A stretch of DNA of 64,000 nt from Asterella californica (Eukaryota; Streptophyta; Marchantiopsida; Marchantiales; Aytoniaceae): the NCBI GenBank assembly GCA_036924285.1, contig JAYKYS010000007.1, positions 62,001 to 126,000 of the forward strand, given 5' to 3'. The translations under genes were made by a program, and so were the position numbers. How positions within the stretch are numbered: position 1 is the first letter of the stretch; each line of letters opens with the position of its first letter. This document shows positions 1-10,041 of the stretch, piece by piece. Under the pieces are notes generated by a model that was not told where the DNA came from, made no database searches, and saw nothing but the letters and a program-made list of their open reading frames with translations.

Positions 1-1263
1 TTGATAGAGTATCGATATAACTTGTTGTACACCCTGGTCTACCAAGTATTCCAGCAAGGTAAAACATGCATACTCCAAAACACTATTCAGATCTCAATAT
101 AGCACCAATGGCGGTAGTACCTGGCAGCTCCGAGAACCCAAATAGTGGCTTAAGAATCATGGTGGCTCCGTTCTCCTTCATCACCAAGAGCTGAAATCAA
201 CCCCATACCTTCCAATGTCGAGTTGTATGCAGGTATGGCAGTTTCAGCAACAAACTCCTCTCCAAATTGCTCGAAAATGATCAAATAGACAATAGATGAT
301 ACCAAAAAATCCGAAACTGCTAATAACAGAAGTATTTTCAAACTTTGAGACCTCAATCCTTCCAAACCACTTGACCAATGATGATCAAACTTCACAAGAA
401 GCTTGATTGGACCCTTCACTCCTACCCTGAACAATTTTCAGGTCGAAATCTCAAACCAATTCTCAGATATGGATCAAACCGTAATCTATGCTAACTTCAG
501 AGCTTTACAGACCCAGGTACATTTGATCCAAGATTATGAACAAACTACTCAACCATTTGAGGTGAAACTTCCCAAGCATCTTACTGATAAGACATTCTTC
601 AATCCTGGAAAGTTTCACTTAGAAATTCGACTCAGATCTTAAGCAATAGCAAACTATCCATGGCTATCACAGTTCGCTGTCCCCGTCTTATCCCATCTGC
701 ACTTCTCAACTTCAATCAGTCGGTTCAGAATCCAAATCGATCAAGAACCTGACGAAATTGATATCAAAATGACCAGCACGTCGTCAGCTCTCCAACCCAA
801 CAGACAGCTCCTCAAAAATCCTCGCGAGTCTCTCGGAACAACCAGAAACGTAGCAGTAGGTACGAATTTCACCCCCCTCCACTCAATCGATCATAACGCG
901 CTCATACTTTCATCAAATCGATCGATTCTTCAGCCCAGATTGTAGCCCCGGTCGAGAGCTCTCCAACCATACCCTTCGTTTTGCGAATGGACCTCTGAAG
1001 CCTCCAGAAACCACAGAAACGTTACGAGGATCAGCTAGAACACCATTGGTCCAAAAGTGGACCAATAAGAGCAAAAAGAGCTTTACTTTTTGTCTTTTCT
1101 CCTCTTAACTTTTCCCTTATAACGAATTTTTACTCTTCAAGGAGACACAAGACATCAACAAGACTCTAAGACCTCAAAAAATCCTTCAGGTATGTCGATG
1201 GATTCTTCGCGGTCCGTAACTACACAGAAGCGCTCAACCAGAATGAAACTAGTGAGCCGCAGA

Positions 1264-1467
1264 CTAATACAACGTCAATATTACAACCTGGAAACGTTCT
1301 ACAATAAAAGGTACGACAAAAAGAAACGGTGAAGCTATCACTCGATTGTAATATTCTTGTCCGAAGTTTCTCACGATCCAAGCCCCATGATTGATCTTCG
1401 GTCTGCAATGACATCGGACATCGACCCAAAGGTTGAAAGGAACGTTCGATGGATAGTTGAGATCCAT
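1264..1467 (-). CDS. LTR-encoded small ORF 2 (copy in left LTR-A)
   Basis: A 67-residue ORF on the minus strand, nearly identical to the copies at 12230-12433 and 20637-20840 (one visible change, P to L before FVVPF). It carries the family motif VRNFG...YYN...IAS...FVVPFIV and ends in ILTLY. It lies in the same frame as ORF 1 (1474-1689), separated by one UGA and two sense codons. I do not recognise the family. Preservation in a separate LTR copy suggests it is not a chance ORF. Confidence 0.5.
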   Translation of the reverse strand: MDLNYPSNVPFNLWVDVRCHCRPKINHGAWIVRNFGQEYYNRVIASPFLFVVPFIVERFQVVILTLY

Positions 1468-1473
1468 TGTTCC

Positions 1474-1689
1474 TCACAACAAAATGTACACCGTCATATC
1501 CCAAGTCTCTCCGTATGTCACGATCGGAAAGATCACCGGAAGCTGTAATTCCATCACTCTCCCCATGAATTCATCGCCAAAGTATGCAACTAACCACTGT
1601 CGAAAGTGATCGCGGTGGATGCAATGAAGCTTGATGTGAAACGGATTCGGGAAAGGAAGATCCGGAGCCGGTAACACACCTCCGTCCAT
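1474..1689 (-). CDS. LTR-encoded small ORF 1 (copy in left LTR-A)
   Basis: A 71-residue ORF starting at the ATG at 1689; an in-frame GTG lies three codons upstream. It matches the copies at 12008-12223 and 20415-20630 apart from one V/L-to-F type change in the VIFPIVTY segment. It ends in VYILL followed by UGA, then ORF 2 in the same frame. Function unknown. Confidence 0.5.
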   Translation of the reverse strand: MDGGVLPAPDLPFPNPFHIKLHCIHRDHFRQWLVAYFGDEFMGRVMELQLPVIFPIVTYGETWDMTVYILL

Positions 1690-2010
1690 AACCACCACTC
1701 CTGCAGTTCTTCACTATTCCATGCAGACCATCGAGAACCCTCACGAATCACCCGTTGAGAGAGAATGCCGTATGAACCTTCGACCCACCATTTTATACAC
1801 AAATGGGGCGACAAGGACCACTAAAGTGAACGCGCACAGATCGATGACTTGGCACGTTCCTCTATCGTGCGATCACTTAAACAGATAATCACAAACGTGG
1901 CACTCATCACACCGTTCGATGAGTTACGCGATACGGTTCACGAACACGGAAAAGAAACACAACATAGGTTACACAGGAATTTCACACAGGAGCCGAACCA
2001 CAACACGACA

Positions 2011-2403
2011 CCGTGCTAGTAATAAAGCGGAGAGGAAGAATCATAGAACGATCGCACGAAAGGAACGAGACTCGTCAGAGATCCACCGCCGTCCATGAGC
2101 TCCCTAAAGATAGAAGTGCAAAAATCGCTATTAAAAGTATTTTTCATGTCCACTTGTAGGACAATTCAATCGGAATGGATGTCGAAGAGAGTCATAATGC
2201 CGAAGGACACAGACTCACAACCTCCATGCATCGCAATTCTAAACTGATGTGGACAAAGGTGATCCTGAAAAGTATCTCAAAGCTGAAGGACAATGGAGTA
2301 AAAGGTAAAGAGATAAAGTCTTTACCATTTCCGTTTTTATCCTTTCAAGGGACATCAAACTGTCCTTTATGAGTAACCATAGAGTATCATGATCGATTCA
2401 CAC
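2011..2403. other. Unassigned spacer next to the inversion breakpoint
   Basis: No retroelement protein, tRNA or LTR match is visible here. A 65-codon open frame at 2175-2372 has no recognisable domain and I do not call it. Under the inversion model this stretch originally continued into the AT-rich sequence that now ends near 39150. Confidence 0.4.
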
Positions 2404-2500
2404 AACAACAACTTTTTTTGCAGCACCTCCAACCGAGAGCAAGAGGGTTTGAATCCCAGACCTTTCGCTTAGGGTCTGGAACTCAACCATCTCATCTATC
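2404..2500 (-). mobile_element. SINE-like tRNA-derived element
   Basis: Read on the minus strand there is a box-A-like GATGGTTGAGTTC (2491-2479), then a box-B-like GGGATTCAAACCC (2457-2445) about 34 bases on. The sequence ends in a run of seven A and a GTTGTTGTTGTG tail. An internal Pol III promoter, short length and a simple-repeat tail are the hallmarks of plant tRNA-related SINEs. The body is very short and I cannot define target duplications. A decayed tRNA gene is the alternative, but no cloverleaf is evident. It lies directly beside the proposed inversion breakpoint. Confidence 0.42.
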
Positions 2501-2512
2501 GATCTTCGATAG

Positions 2513-2986
2513 TTGAGACTGATACGACTAATAAGTTGTAAGAGAATCTCATCCCAGTTCGACCTAACCACCTTTCAGACCTTACAAGCTGGATTGAAGA
2601 GAAAGGGTGGTCAAATAGCTGAGAAAGAGAGGAGAGAAACTTTGTTGGAGCTGGAGGAGAATAGAGACGATGCAGCTCAGCGAATTGAGATGGCCCAACT
2701 ACAACAGAAGAAGAGCTACGACAAGCGCTTGGCGAAGAACAAAACGAAGTTACAGCCATTTCAAAAGGATGAGTGGGTGATGCTATGGGATGCTATTAGA
2801 CACAAGCAAGTTCAAAAGAAGTTCTTACGTCGATATTTTGGACCTTTCATCATCTCCAAAGTGTGGAGTAATAACACCTATGATCTTCAAGAGAGAAGTG
2901 GTACGTTCTTCGATCGAATGAACCACGACAAGCTGAAGAAGTTTCATCAACGTGATACTTCACTCCGAGGACGGAGTGAAAATTAA
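2513..2986 (+). pseudogene. Gyp-D integrase C-terminal part (3' fragment)
   Basis: Encodes the end of a Ty3/gypsy integrase: a helical charged segment (LLELEENRDDAAQRIEMAQ), then QQKKSYDKRL and the GPY/F-like module (RRYFGPFIISKVW...YDL), a terminal domain typical of Ty3/gypsy integrases that is thought to help bind DNA. The catalytic core is not upstream. It is on the other strand at 39152-39538, which ends just where this piece should begin. The fragment is followed after one stop by a polypurine tract and the 3' LTR-C, so it is the true 3' end of an element. The start given is only the open frame's edge; the true join is somewhere in 2510-2560. Confidence 0.75.
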
Positions 2987-2999
2987 GTCTGGGGGTAAA
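2987..2999 (+). other. Polypurine tract of Gyp-D
   Basis: The purine-rich GTCTGGGGGTAAA lies directly before the first TG of the 3' LTR-C at 3000. This is the expected position of the plus-strand primer for LTR-retrotransposon reverse transcription. Confidence 0.75.
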
Positions 3000-3787
3000 T
3001 GTCACGTCACAAGTATCCCATTATTTGTGTGCGTGTCATTAGATATGACTATCTTATAGGTTACTCTAGTTCGAAGATCTAAATCTAGAGTGATCAAAAC
3101 TAGCCATAACTAGCGGAGATAGTTATAACTAAGTTGAGAAAACTATTAGAGGTTCCACTATGACACTATGTGATAAGTGCGGAGCTCTAAATATGCTTCT
3201 CAAAAGTATGTAACTTTGTTGACCATCGCTGATTGGATGCATGATGAAAAGTCATGCACAAAGATCTAAAGAGGCTCCTCAAAAGACATATTAGTTTGTT
3301 GTCGTCTTCCGATTGGATAGGATGGAAAGTTAACACTTTACAAAAGCTAAAGTAGGAGAATCTCTTACTTTTGTAAAGTAGAACAAGTAATGTGTGCGCT
3401 ATTCTTAAAGGTTTAGTAGCCTTTAGAAGTTTTACTATTTTGAATTGTGCACTTACCATGAGGTAACGTAACTTAGTGAAAGTTACCACGGTAAGAAGTT
3501 GTAGAGTATATAAGGAGGAGTTGAGAAGGTGGAAGACACTCTCATTTTCCTGTCTATAAGTAAAATGAGCATTGGAGACCTTGGGAGTCCTTGAGTACTA
3601 TGTGATGCAATGTGGAGGGCGAGGTTAGAACTTGTTTGCAGGAACGCTATTAGAGGGACCGATGTGACCATACGGGTCAAAGTGTTGAGTGAAGTGAGCA
3701 TGGGTATGATAGAATCTTTGTAATTAAAGTGCACTAGTAATCCTAGTCATCTGAGGTACCCCTGGGTGAGAGACATGTCGGCTTACA
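3000..3787 (+). repeat. 3' LTR of Gyp-D (LTR-C family)
   Basis: Begins TGTCACGTCACAAG and ends CGGCTTACA. The same repeat occurs at 25488-26286 and, reversed, at 44768-45567. A TATATAAG box lies at 3507-3514. This copy lacks about a dozen bases (the TTATATAA-type stretch near base 35) that the other two keep. It is followed at 3788-3791 by GATC, which also borders the partner LTR at 45568-45571: the 4-bp target duplication of the Gyp-D insertion into Gyp-1 gag. Confidence 0.92.
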
Positions 3788-5720
3788 GATCGGTTATGTT
3801 TTATGTTGGCTGATCGATCTGCTGAGGGAGGTGTTACTATGGATTGGGGGAGAGTTGAAGATGCTGTGGCTGTACTGACAAGACAGAGGAGGGGAAGAGT
3901 GGCTATGGGAGGACGTCCGCTTGCAGAAGTGGTCACTCCACCTTATGCTGCTCCTCAAGTACAGCAGCCTTTGGCCCCTGCTCCTAGACCTGTTGTCCCA
4001 GTTGCAGTTCTTTTGATGCCAGTTGTGCCAGCTCCGGCACAAAGGGCACATGTTCAGAGACCTGCGGAGAACCATGGTCAACAGAACCAGATTGAAGACC
4101 TAATTCGGCAGATGCGAGAGCTGAAGATAGAGCTAGCTGGATTGCAGAGAGAGCAGCCACCGGCGCCTGCTGCTGCACGTCCAGGAGGTGCTCCTGTTCG
4201 TAGATGTATCTGGTGTGACAGTCCTGATCATTTCCGAGGAGATTGTCAAGAGCTCATAGCTGCTTTGCGAGATGGTGTGGTTCGCTATCAGAACGGTAGG
4301 CTGCACCTTTCTTCTACTGGAGAGCCATTGAGCACGCAGTTTGGACGAGGAGGTATGAGGAGTCTACCTCAGATTGCTGCAGCTGCAACGGCAACTGCGT
4401 TGATGGCACCGTTGGTAAATTCTGATGTGTATGCTGGGCATATTGAGGTCTCTTCTAGTCCTACATTGCTAGATAGGATTGCTGAGAAGAGTGTGGCTCT
4501 GGTTCCTTCTGAGATACTGAATAGAGGAGCCGAGTCTATTCGTAGGGTCACAGGATGGAGAGATCCTGTAGATGCTGCTTCTATCGGAGCATTCTTGGAT
4601 GTAGATAGACAAGTTCACTGGCAGGATGCTTCTGTGGAGGAAAAGAGGCGACGAAAGACTTCTGAACTTGATACTGGAGCTCCTGAGGAGACTGGAGATA
4701 GACGGAGGGTCACAAAGAGACGAGCAGCTCTTCCAGATGACATCTCATCTACTTCTCAAGCTCCTCCACATGCACCAGGTCCGATGGAGGACGTGCAGAG
4801 ATCCCAGCAAGAGCCAACGACTGCTGGTAGGCGGTTTATTGCCCAAGAGAAGGAGAAGGGACCGGCTTATAAGTTGGCAGCTGATATTAAAACTTCTACT
4901 GATCTGAAGAGCATCTTGGAGCAGAGGATACTGGATGCGCGGATCGAGTTTTCTCTCCGGGAAGTTCTTGGTATTGCAAAGAGGGAGTTTCACGAGTTGA
5001 TCATCAACATCATCAAGCGCAAGAGACAGATGATGTCTGAACAAGTAGAAAGTCAAATGATAGATGTGGTGGGAGCTTCTGTGAATGATGCTGAGTTTGG
5101 AAAGGTGCATTTTCAGGAAGCTGATGACCAGGTCTACCAGCAAGAAGCGTTAGTTGGTGGTACCAACACTATTGAGTTCGATGATGAGGAAGCTGACGAG
5201 GAGAGTCCAGCTACTGATAGTGATTTCAGAAGGAGACATTGGGCTCGTGCTACAACTACTACACGAGTTCGTCTTGGAAGTTTGGCTGAACCTGTTGTTG
5301 CTTTAGTTGATCACGGATCTGAGATCAACATCATGTCACGGGAGGTGTATGAGAGAGGTCAGTGGTCTATCGAGCTGAACCATGGTTGGATGTTACAGTG
5401 CTGCAAACAACCAGAAGGATGAGTTATACGGCGCTTGTCCTAACGTGAAGGTGAAGATAGGTGATGTGGATGTGGATCAACATTTCTTCGTGCAGTCTTC
5501 TGCTTCATATTTTGTGATTCTTGGTCAGCCTTATATCACTACGGTTAGAATGGAGACCAAAGTGATGGATGATGGATCTCATTATGCTAGGATCCGTAGT
5601 CCAGATGATAGACGTTCTGTGCAGTTTCTGATCGTTCGTACGAACCACGAACGAAACTGGCAGACCTTGAGGGATTCTCCTATCTGTAGGAGTAAAGGTT
5701 TTCAGAAACCATTCTCGTAG
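3788..5720 (+). pseudogene. Gyp-1 gag C-terminal part and aspartic protease
   Basis: This continues the gag whose N-terminal part is at 45568-46222 on the other strand. It picks up in frame after the GATC duplication and aligns without a gap to the intact Gyp-2 gag around its ...TTDW segment. Visible in order: a proline-rich linker, zinc knuckle CIWCDSPDHFRGDC (about 4206-4247), a charged region, then the protease with DHGSE (about 5308) and the flap side VILGQPYI (about 5516). A one-base frameshift near 5395-5400 separates the first protease motif from the rest, and the second frame ends at 5720. The product would bind genomic RNA (knuckle) and process the polyprotein (protease). The element is dead. 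Confidence 0.88.
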
Positions 5721-5754
5721 GACGGATAGCGAGAGTGAAGGATCTACTGCTACT

Positions 5755-7838
5755 ATGATCCCGCTTGAGCAGTCTGAGGGATCACAGGAGGCTGATGGAG
5801 AGGCTGCTCAAGATTCAGGAAGTAGTTGCACTGTACATAGTTGGAAATCTGGTTCGATGGCTTTCAGTTCTGATGATTGGAGTGAGTTCACACGGATAGA
5901 GGATTTGACTGAGAAGAGTAGAAGACAGATGGAGAGGTGTGCAGCAAATCTGCGTTGTACAGGAGTTCTGAAGGAAGATGAGATGATTTCTGGTGTTTAT
6001 GAGGAGTTTGTAGGTGTACAGTCTTTTGTTCGTTGGCTGGATGATGTAGATAAGTTGATGGAACAGATGGGAGGTAGGGTGGTGATCCCTATCCATTCTC
6101 GTGAAGTCTATGAGGAGATTATCTCGTACTTGCGATATCGTCCTCATCCGAGATTGGAGAATGGATGGAAGGATGCAGTCTGTTGGTGTGGCTTACATCA
6201 GGAAGCGGAAGTACATGCCAAGTATAAAGCTGTAGCGAGGAAGGTGAGACCTGTGGCGACGCAATTACCTGTTGATTCTCAACAGCAGATGGAGTTAGCG
6301 GCTGCTGAACCTGTGCTTAGAGATCCTACACAGGTAGGACACAAGTTTACTCAAGAAACACTTGAGCAACTCCAGATAGGAGGGGGTGGCTTCTTGACTG
6401 AAGAGGAGAAACGAGCTTTTGAACAGATGATAGTTAGCCATGGTAAGGCATTTTCTTTCTCAGCTGAGGAGATTGGTTGTGTGGATCCTAGTGTGATAGC
6501 TCCGATGGTTATCTTCACTGTTCCTCACGTATCTTGGGACTTGAAACCAATTCCAGTCCCTCGTGCCTTGCTACCGAAGGTGATTGAGTTATTGAAGAAG
6601 AGGATGCGGATGATTATTCTTAAACCATCTATGGCTCCGTATTCTAGCCGATGGTTCACAGTACCTAAGAAGACAGGAGCTTTGCGCTTCATCCAAGACT
6701 TGCAGCCTGACAATAACATCACGATTCGAAACGTTGGAACAGGACCTGTGGTTGATGAAGTAGCTGAGGCGTTTGCTGGAAGGTCAATCTATTCTATTGG
6801 AGATCTATTTTCAGGTTATGATCAGTTTCAGCTTGCTTTGGAGAGTAGAGACTTGACTATCATACGTACACCTTTGGGATTGATGCGGATGTGTACTCTT
6901 CCTCAGGGTGCGACAAACTCAGTAGCTCATATGCAGAATGCGATGCATAAGGTGTTACGGGAGTTTGTACCTGAGGTCACTATCTCGTTTCTGGATGATA
7001 TTCCCATGAAAGGCTATCCGGTGGAAGACAAAGACGAAGCTGTGACTTCTGATGGATGTAGAAAGTTCGTTGCAGACCACATTCGAGATATGGAGAAGAT
7101 TCTGATGCGTTTGGAGGAGGTACACCTCACTCTATCAGATACCAAATCTCGTTTTGGTATGTTAGAGACTGTGGTGGTGAGTCATTTGTGTGATACATTT
7201 GGGAGGCGTCCGAACCCAGAGAAGGTAGATGCTATAGCAAGGATAGCTGACTGCACCAACATCACTGAGGTTCGACGGTTCTTGGGAGCTTGTGTGTTTT
7301 TTTGTGTGAGTATTCCTCATTATGCACACATTGTCGAGCCTCTGTATGCACTTCTGAGAAAGGGAAGGAGGTTTACTTGGCGGCAAGAACATCATGAGAC
7401 GATGGAGCAGCTGAAAGAGATTCTGAAGTCTCCACTTATACTAAGGAGGCTTAGCTACGAGAGCGGGAGACCTGTGGTACTGACTGTTGATACGAGTCCA
7501 AAGGCGATTGGATGGGTAGTTGGTCAAGAAGATGCAGAAGGTGTGCGGTTTGTTTCAAGGTTTGGAGCTCGGATCTTAACAGATAGACAACGTAATTATC
7601 CTCAAGTGAAGCGTGAGTTGTGAGGAGTTGTTACTGCTATGAAGGTAGATCGAGAGTTCTTGATAGGAGCCCGTGTGATATTAGAAACAGATTGTTTACC
7701 TTTGTTGGGTATGATTGCAAACTGCAATACACCAGACATAGCAATGTTGCGATGGATTGCTTATGTCCAGAGTCTGAACCCTGAGCTAAAGCATATAGCA
7801 GGGAAAGACAATCCAGTTGCAGATATGTTGTCTAGGGC
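5755..7838 (+). pseudogene. Gyp-1 reverse transcriptase and RNase H
   Basis: Parallels Gyp-2 pol throughout. An upstream spacer domain (5755-6350) is followed by the RT palm and fingers: SRWFTVPKKTGALRFIQD (about 6645), SGYDQFQLA, LPQGATNS and the catalytic FLDD (about 6989). The RNase H has TVDTS (about 7486), KREL (7611-7620) and ETDCLPL (about 7686). A TGA at 7621-7623 stands where Gyp-2 has TGG (Trp), and the frame is open on both sides of it. Catalytic acidic residues are otherwise kept, so decay is by point changes. Confidence 0.88.
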
Positions 7839-9154
7839 TCGTTATACAGATGAGGATGAGATGTTTGCAGAGGTGGAGGATGAAGAGAGGAGAGACGTTT
7901 GGTGTCAAGTTGATCAGCAGACTTCAGACTTGGAACCACTACCATTCAATGAGGAGTTCTACTCAGAAAAGTTCTGCGATATGTGGAGACGTCCGAAAAG
8001 AAGAGATGACATGCTTGCTAGAGTAGTGGATGATCAACCGACGAAGCTGAATCTGCTGAAAGAGTTTCATGACACCTTGTGGGCTGGACACCGAGGAGTC
8101 TGGGCTACATACACGAAGCTGAAGGAGCGTTACTGGTGGAAGGGTTTGTATCAAGACGTGGTGGACTTTGTTGGGTCGTGTCTGCACTGCCAGTTCTACT
8201 CTAAAGTTCGTTACAGAGATGGACTTGTACCTACTTATCCACCTAGTATTCATTTTCAGTGGGTTCTTGATCTTGTGATGATGCCACCGGGGTTATGGGT
8301 GTTACTTGGTGTTGGCTCGAGAAGATCTCTCCAACTATGTGGAGGGACGAGCACTACGGACGAAGACTACAGAGAATATCTACAGGTTCGTGCTTGAAGA
8401 TATCATCTGTCGTTATGGATCGGTTGGGAGATTACGTGCAGATAGAGGCGAGTTGAGAGGCGCTGAAGTGAAGTTTTTTGCTCATTATGGAGTAAAGCTT
8501 CGGCTTACCACTGCTATGAATCCTGAGGGCATTGGTAAGAGTGAACGAGGACATCCTTCTATTGTTCATGCTTTAGCGAAAGCATGTGATGGTAGGCCTA
8601 GAGAATGGCCGAGACTATTTCCATTTGCTTTATGGGCTGATAGAACTACACATTGTACTACGACTGGCTATATGCCAGTTGAGCTTATGCTGGGACAGAA
8701 ACCGATCATGCTTGCTGAGGAGCACTTTCCTACATGGGCTACGCTACCGTGGGAAGATGATATAGATCGTGCTTCACTCCTTGCTTTACGTATTAGGCAG
8801 TTGGAGCGAAGGGAGGAGGATCTTGCTGATGCGCAGGAGAGGCTGAAGGTGGCTCGAGTCAGAAACAAGGAACGTTTTGACAAGACTCACCGACTATGAT
8901 CGAAGCCAATACATGTTGGTGATTGGGTTCTGGTATATGATAGCACGTTGGAGAATCAGCATTCTACACTTCGTAAGTTCTCTCGAAGATGGTTCGGGCC
9001 TTATGTTGTGCTAGATGTGTATGAGAATGTCACTTATAGTTTGCGTGAGTTGGATGGTACTCCTTTGAAGTTATCTGTGGCTGGCAAACGTATGAAACTG
9101 TTCAAGAGACGGGAGGGTCAATTGAGTTATTCAACTTTCTGGAGTCAGAGCTGA
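7839..9154 (+). pseudogene. Gyp-1 integrase
   Basis: Contains the HHCC zinc domain (FHDTLWAGHRG...CLHCQ, about 8070-8195), a core with a frameshift near 8300-8320, the second aspartate in RADRGEL (about 8440), the glutamate in KSERGH (about 8540), and the GPY module RWFGPYVVLDV (about 8990). A TGA at 8897-8899 replaces the arginine codon seen in Gyp-2 (CGA to TGA would do it). The reading frame then continues to 9154, followed by the acidic tail region and the polypurine tract. Confidence 0.88.
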
Positions 9155-9271
9155 GGACAACAAGAGACGGAGACGTCCCAGTATCTGATGAGATTGAGAC
9201 GGAGGAGAGCGATGATGATGAAGAACAAGCAAAAGACTGAACAGGTTGGCACATGCCGGAGGATGCGCAGG

Positions 9272-9286
9272 TTTGGAGGGGATGGA
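9272..9286 (+). other. Polypurine tract of Gyp-1
   Basis: GGAGGGGATGGA follows GATGCGCAGGTTT and directly precedes the TGTCGTGATG start of the 3' LTR-B. The same block precedes the 3' LTRs of Gyp-2 (20081-20092) and Gyp-4 (minus strand, about 54412-54424), showing that the three elements share a lineage. Confidence 0.75.
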
Positions 9287-9359
9287 TGTCGTGATGTGAA
9301 TCATTTCACATAGTAAATGATTCACTTCTCTGTCAGACGTTAATCTCTCTGAGTGAAGT
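9287..9359 (+). repeat. 3' LTR-B of Gyp-1, first part
   Basis: The first 73 bases of LTR-B (TGTCGTGATGTGAATC...). The LTR is interrupted at 9359 by the insertion of Gyp-M and resumes at 32272. The 4-bp duplication AAGT is at 9356-9359 and 32272-32275. The two parts add up to about 1318 bp, matching the 5' LTR at 46259-47574. The segment holds a perfect 11-bp inverted repeat, GTGAATCATTT/AAATGATTCAC. Confidence 0.88.
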
Positions 9360-9467
9360 TGTCGTGCGCATACACATCGCTACACAACATACATCGCTGT
9401 CAGAGGAACACCACACATACACATAACACATGGACGATGTCATACACATACACAAGTGTACCACAAT
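9360..9467. repeat. 108-bp direct repeat X, copy 1
   Basis: Runs from TGTCGTGCGCATACAC to TGTACCACAAT and is repeated at 9763-9870. The interior is rich in CA/AC steps (ACACATACACATAACACATG). The two copies look identical by eye. Confidence 0.9.
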
Positions 9468-9760
9468 AATCTGAATAGAGAAATTACCATCTCCAACACC
9501 ACAACAAGGATTACTCACAAACGGTCAAGCCAAACCCACTCTAAACGCGAAGAGAATCCGGGTTACACTCAACTAGACTATCCACCATAGCCTGGAGCTT
9601 GAAGGCTCAACTCAAAGAACTAAGGCCTCCAAGCCCTACCTGCGAAGTTTACCCCTAGTGGGCTCTCCCACCAACTCGCCCTAACGGCACTAACGGCCTT
9701 ACCGGGACGCGTCACTTCGCATTCGGTCAACCTAGCTGAGGTGCCCAAACTAACGTGACA
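9360..9760 (-). repeat. Gyp-M 3' LTR (aberrant)
   Basis: On the minus strand it begins TGTCACGTTAGTTTGG (9760) and ends GCGCACGACA (9360). Its first 294 bases (9467-9760) match 31978-32271, the start of the 5' LTR, with equal length. The rest, 108 bases, has no match in the 5' LTR. Instead it is repeated at 9763-9870, directly after the polypurine tract. The two LTRs of the element therefore agree only at their outer start and in the last few bases. Confidence 0.65.
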
Positions 9761-9762
9761 GC

Positions 9763-9870
9763 TGTCGTGCGCATACACATCGCTACACAACATACATCGC
9801 TGTCAGAGGAACACCACACATACACATAACACATGGACGATGTCATACACATACACAAGTGTACCACAAT
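9763..9870. repeat. 108-bp direct repeat X, copy 2
   Basis: Second copy of the repeat at 9360-9467, next to the Gyp-M polypurine tract. Read on the minus strand it starts TGTGGTACAC and ends CGCACGACA, so it looks like a miniature LTR in its own right. Confidence 0.9.
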
Positions 9871-9884
9871 CGCCCCCCTAACTG
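9871..9884 (-). other. Polypurine tract of Gyp-M
   Basis: On the minus strand AGTTAGGGGGGCGA precedes TTGTGG. This is where plus-strand synthesis should be primed. It abuts repeat X rather than the TGTCACG start of the LTR, which is the oddity of this 3' end. Confidence 0.6.
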
Positions 9885-10041
9885 GCGGTTAGGTCCCTCT
9901 AACTCCAGATAGCTCCATATCCCAACTACGTGATACACACCTTCATGGGTGCAAGGATCAGGAGGCCGGGTGCTACATCGCCTCATCGTTAGTCGCCTGT
10001 CTGCAATCCATACCACGCAAAGATCTAATCGACTATCTCCG

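Larger units (their letters stand above)
1..2010 (-). mobile_element. LTR-A family long terminal repeat, partial
   Basis: This is the reverse complement of the LTRs of the intact element at 11686-22496. Read on the minus strand it begins with TGTCGTGTTGTGG at 2010 and runs off the left edge, so about 390 bases of its 3' end are missing. It differs from the 11.7-kb and 20.1-kb copies by scattered substitutions, so it is an older or separate insertion. No polypurine tract or primer-binding site is visible beyond 2010, so I cannot say whether it is a solo LTR or one end of an element outside the window. It keeps both small ORFs of the family intact. Confidence 0.93.

Noticed and set aside
3000..3787. 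Solo LTR-C within Gyp-1
   Set aside because: It is preceded by a polypurine tract and integrase end, and its target duplication partner is at 45568, so it is the 3' LTR of Gyp-D.
9360..9870. A complete TRIM element with 108-bp LTRs around a 294-bp interior
   Set aside because: The 294-bp interior is also the start of the Gyp-M 5' LTR, and the outer target duplication (AAGT) belongs to Gyp-M, so X-294-X is better read as an aberrant 3' LTR.
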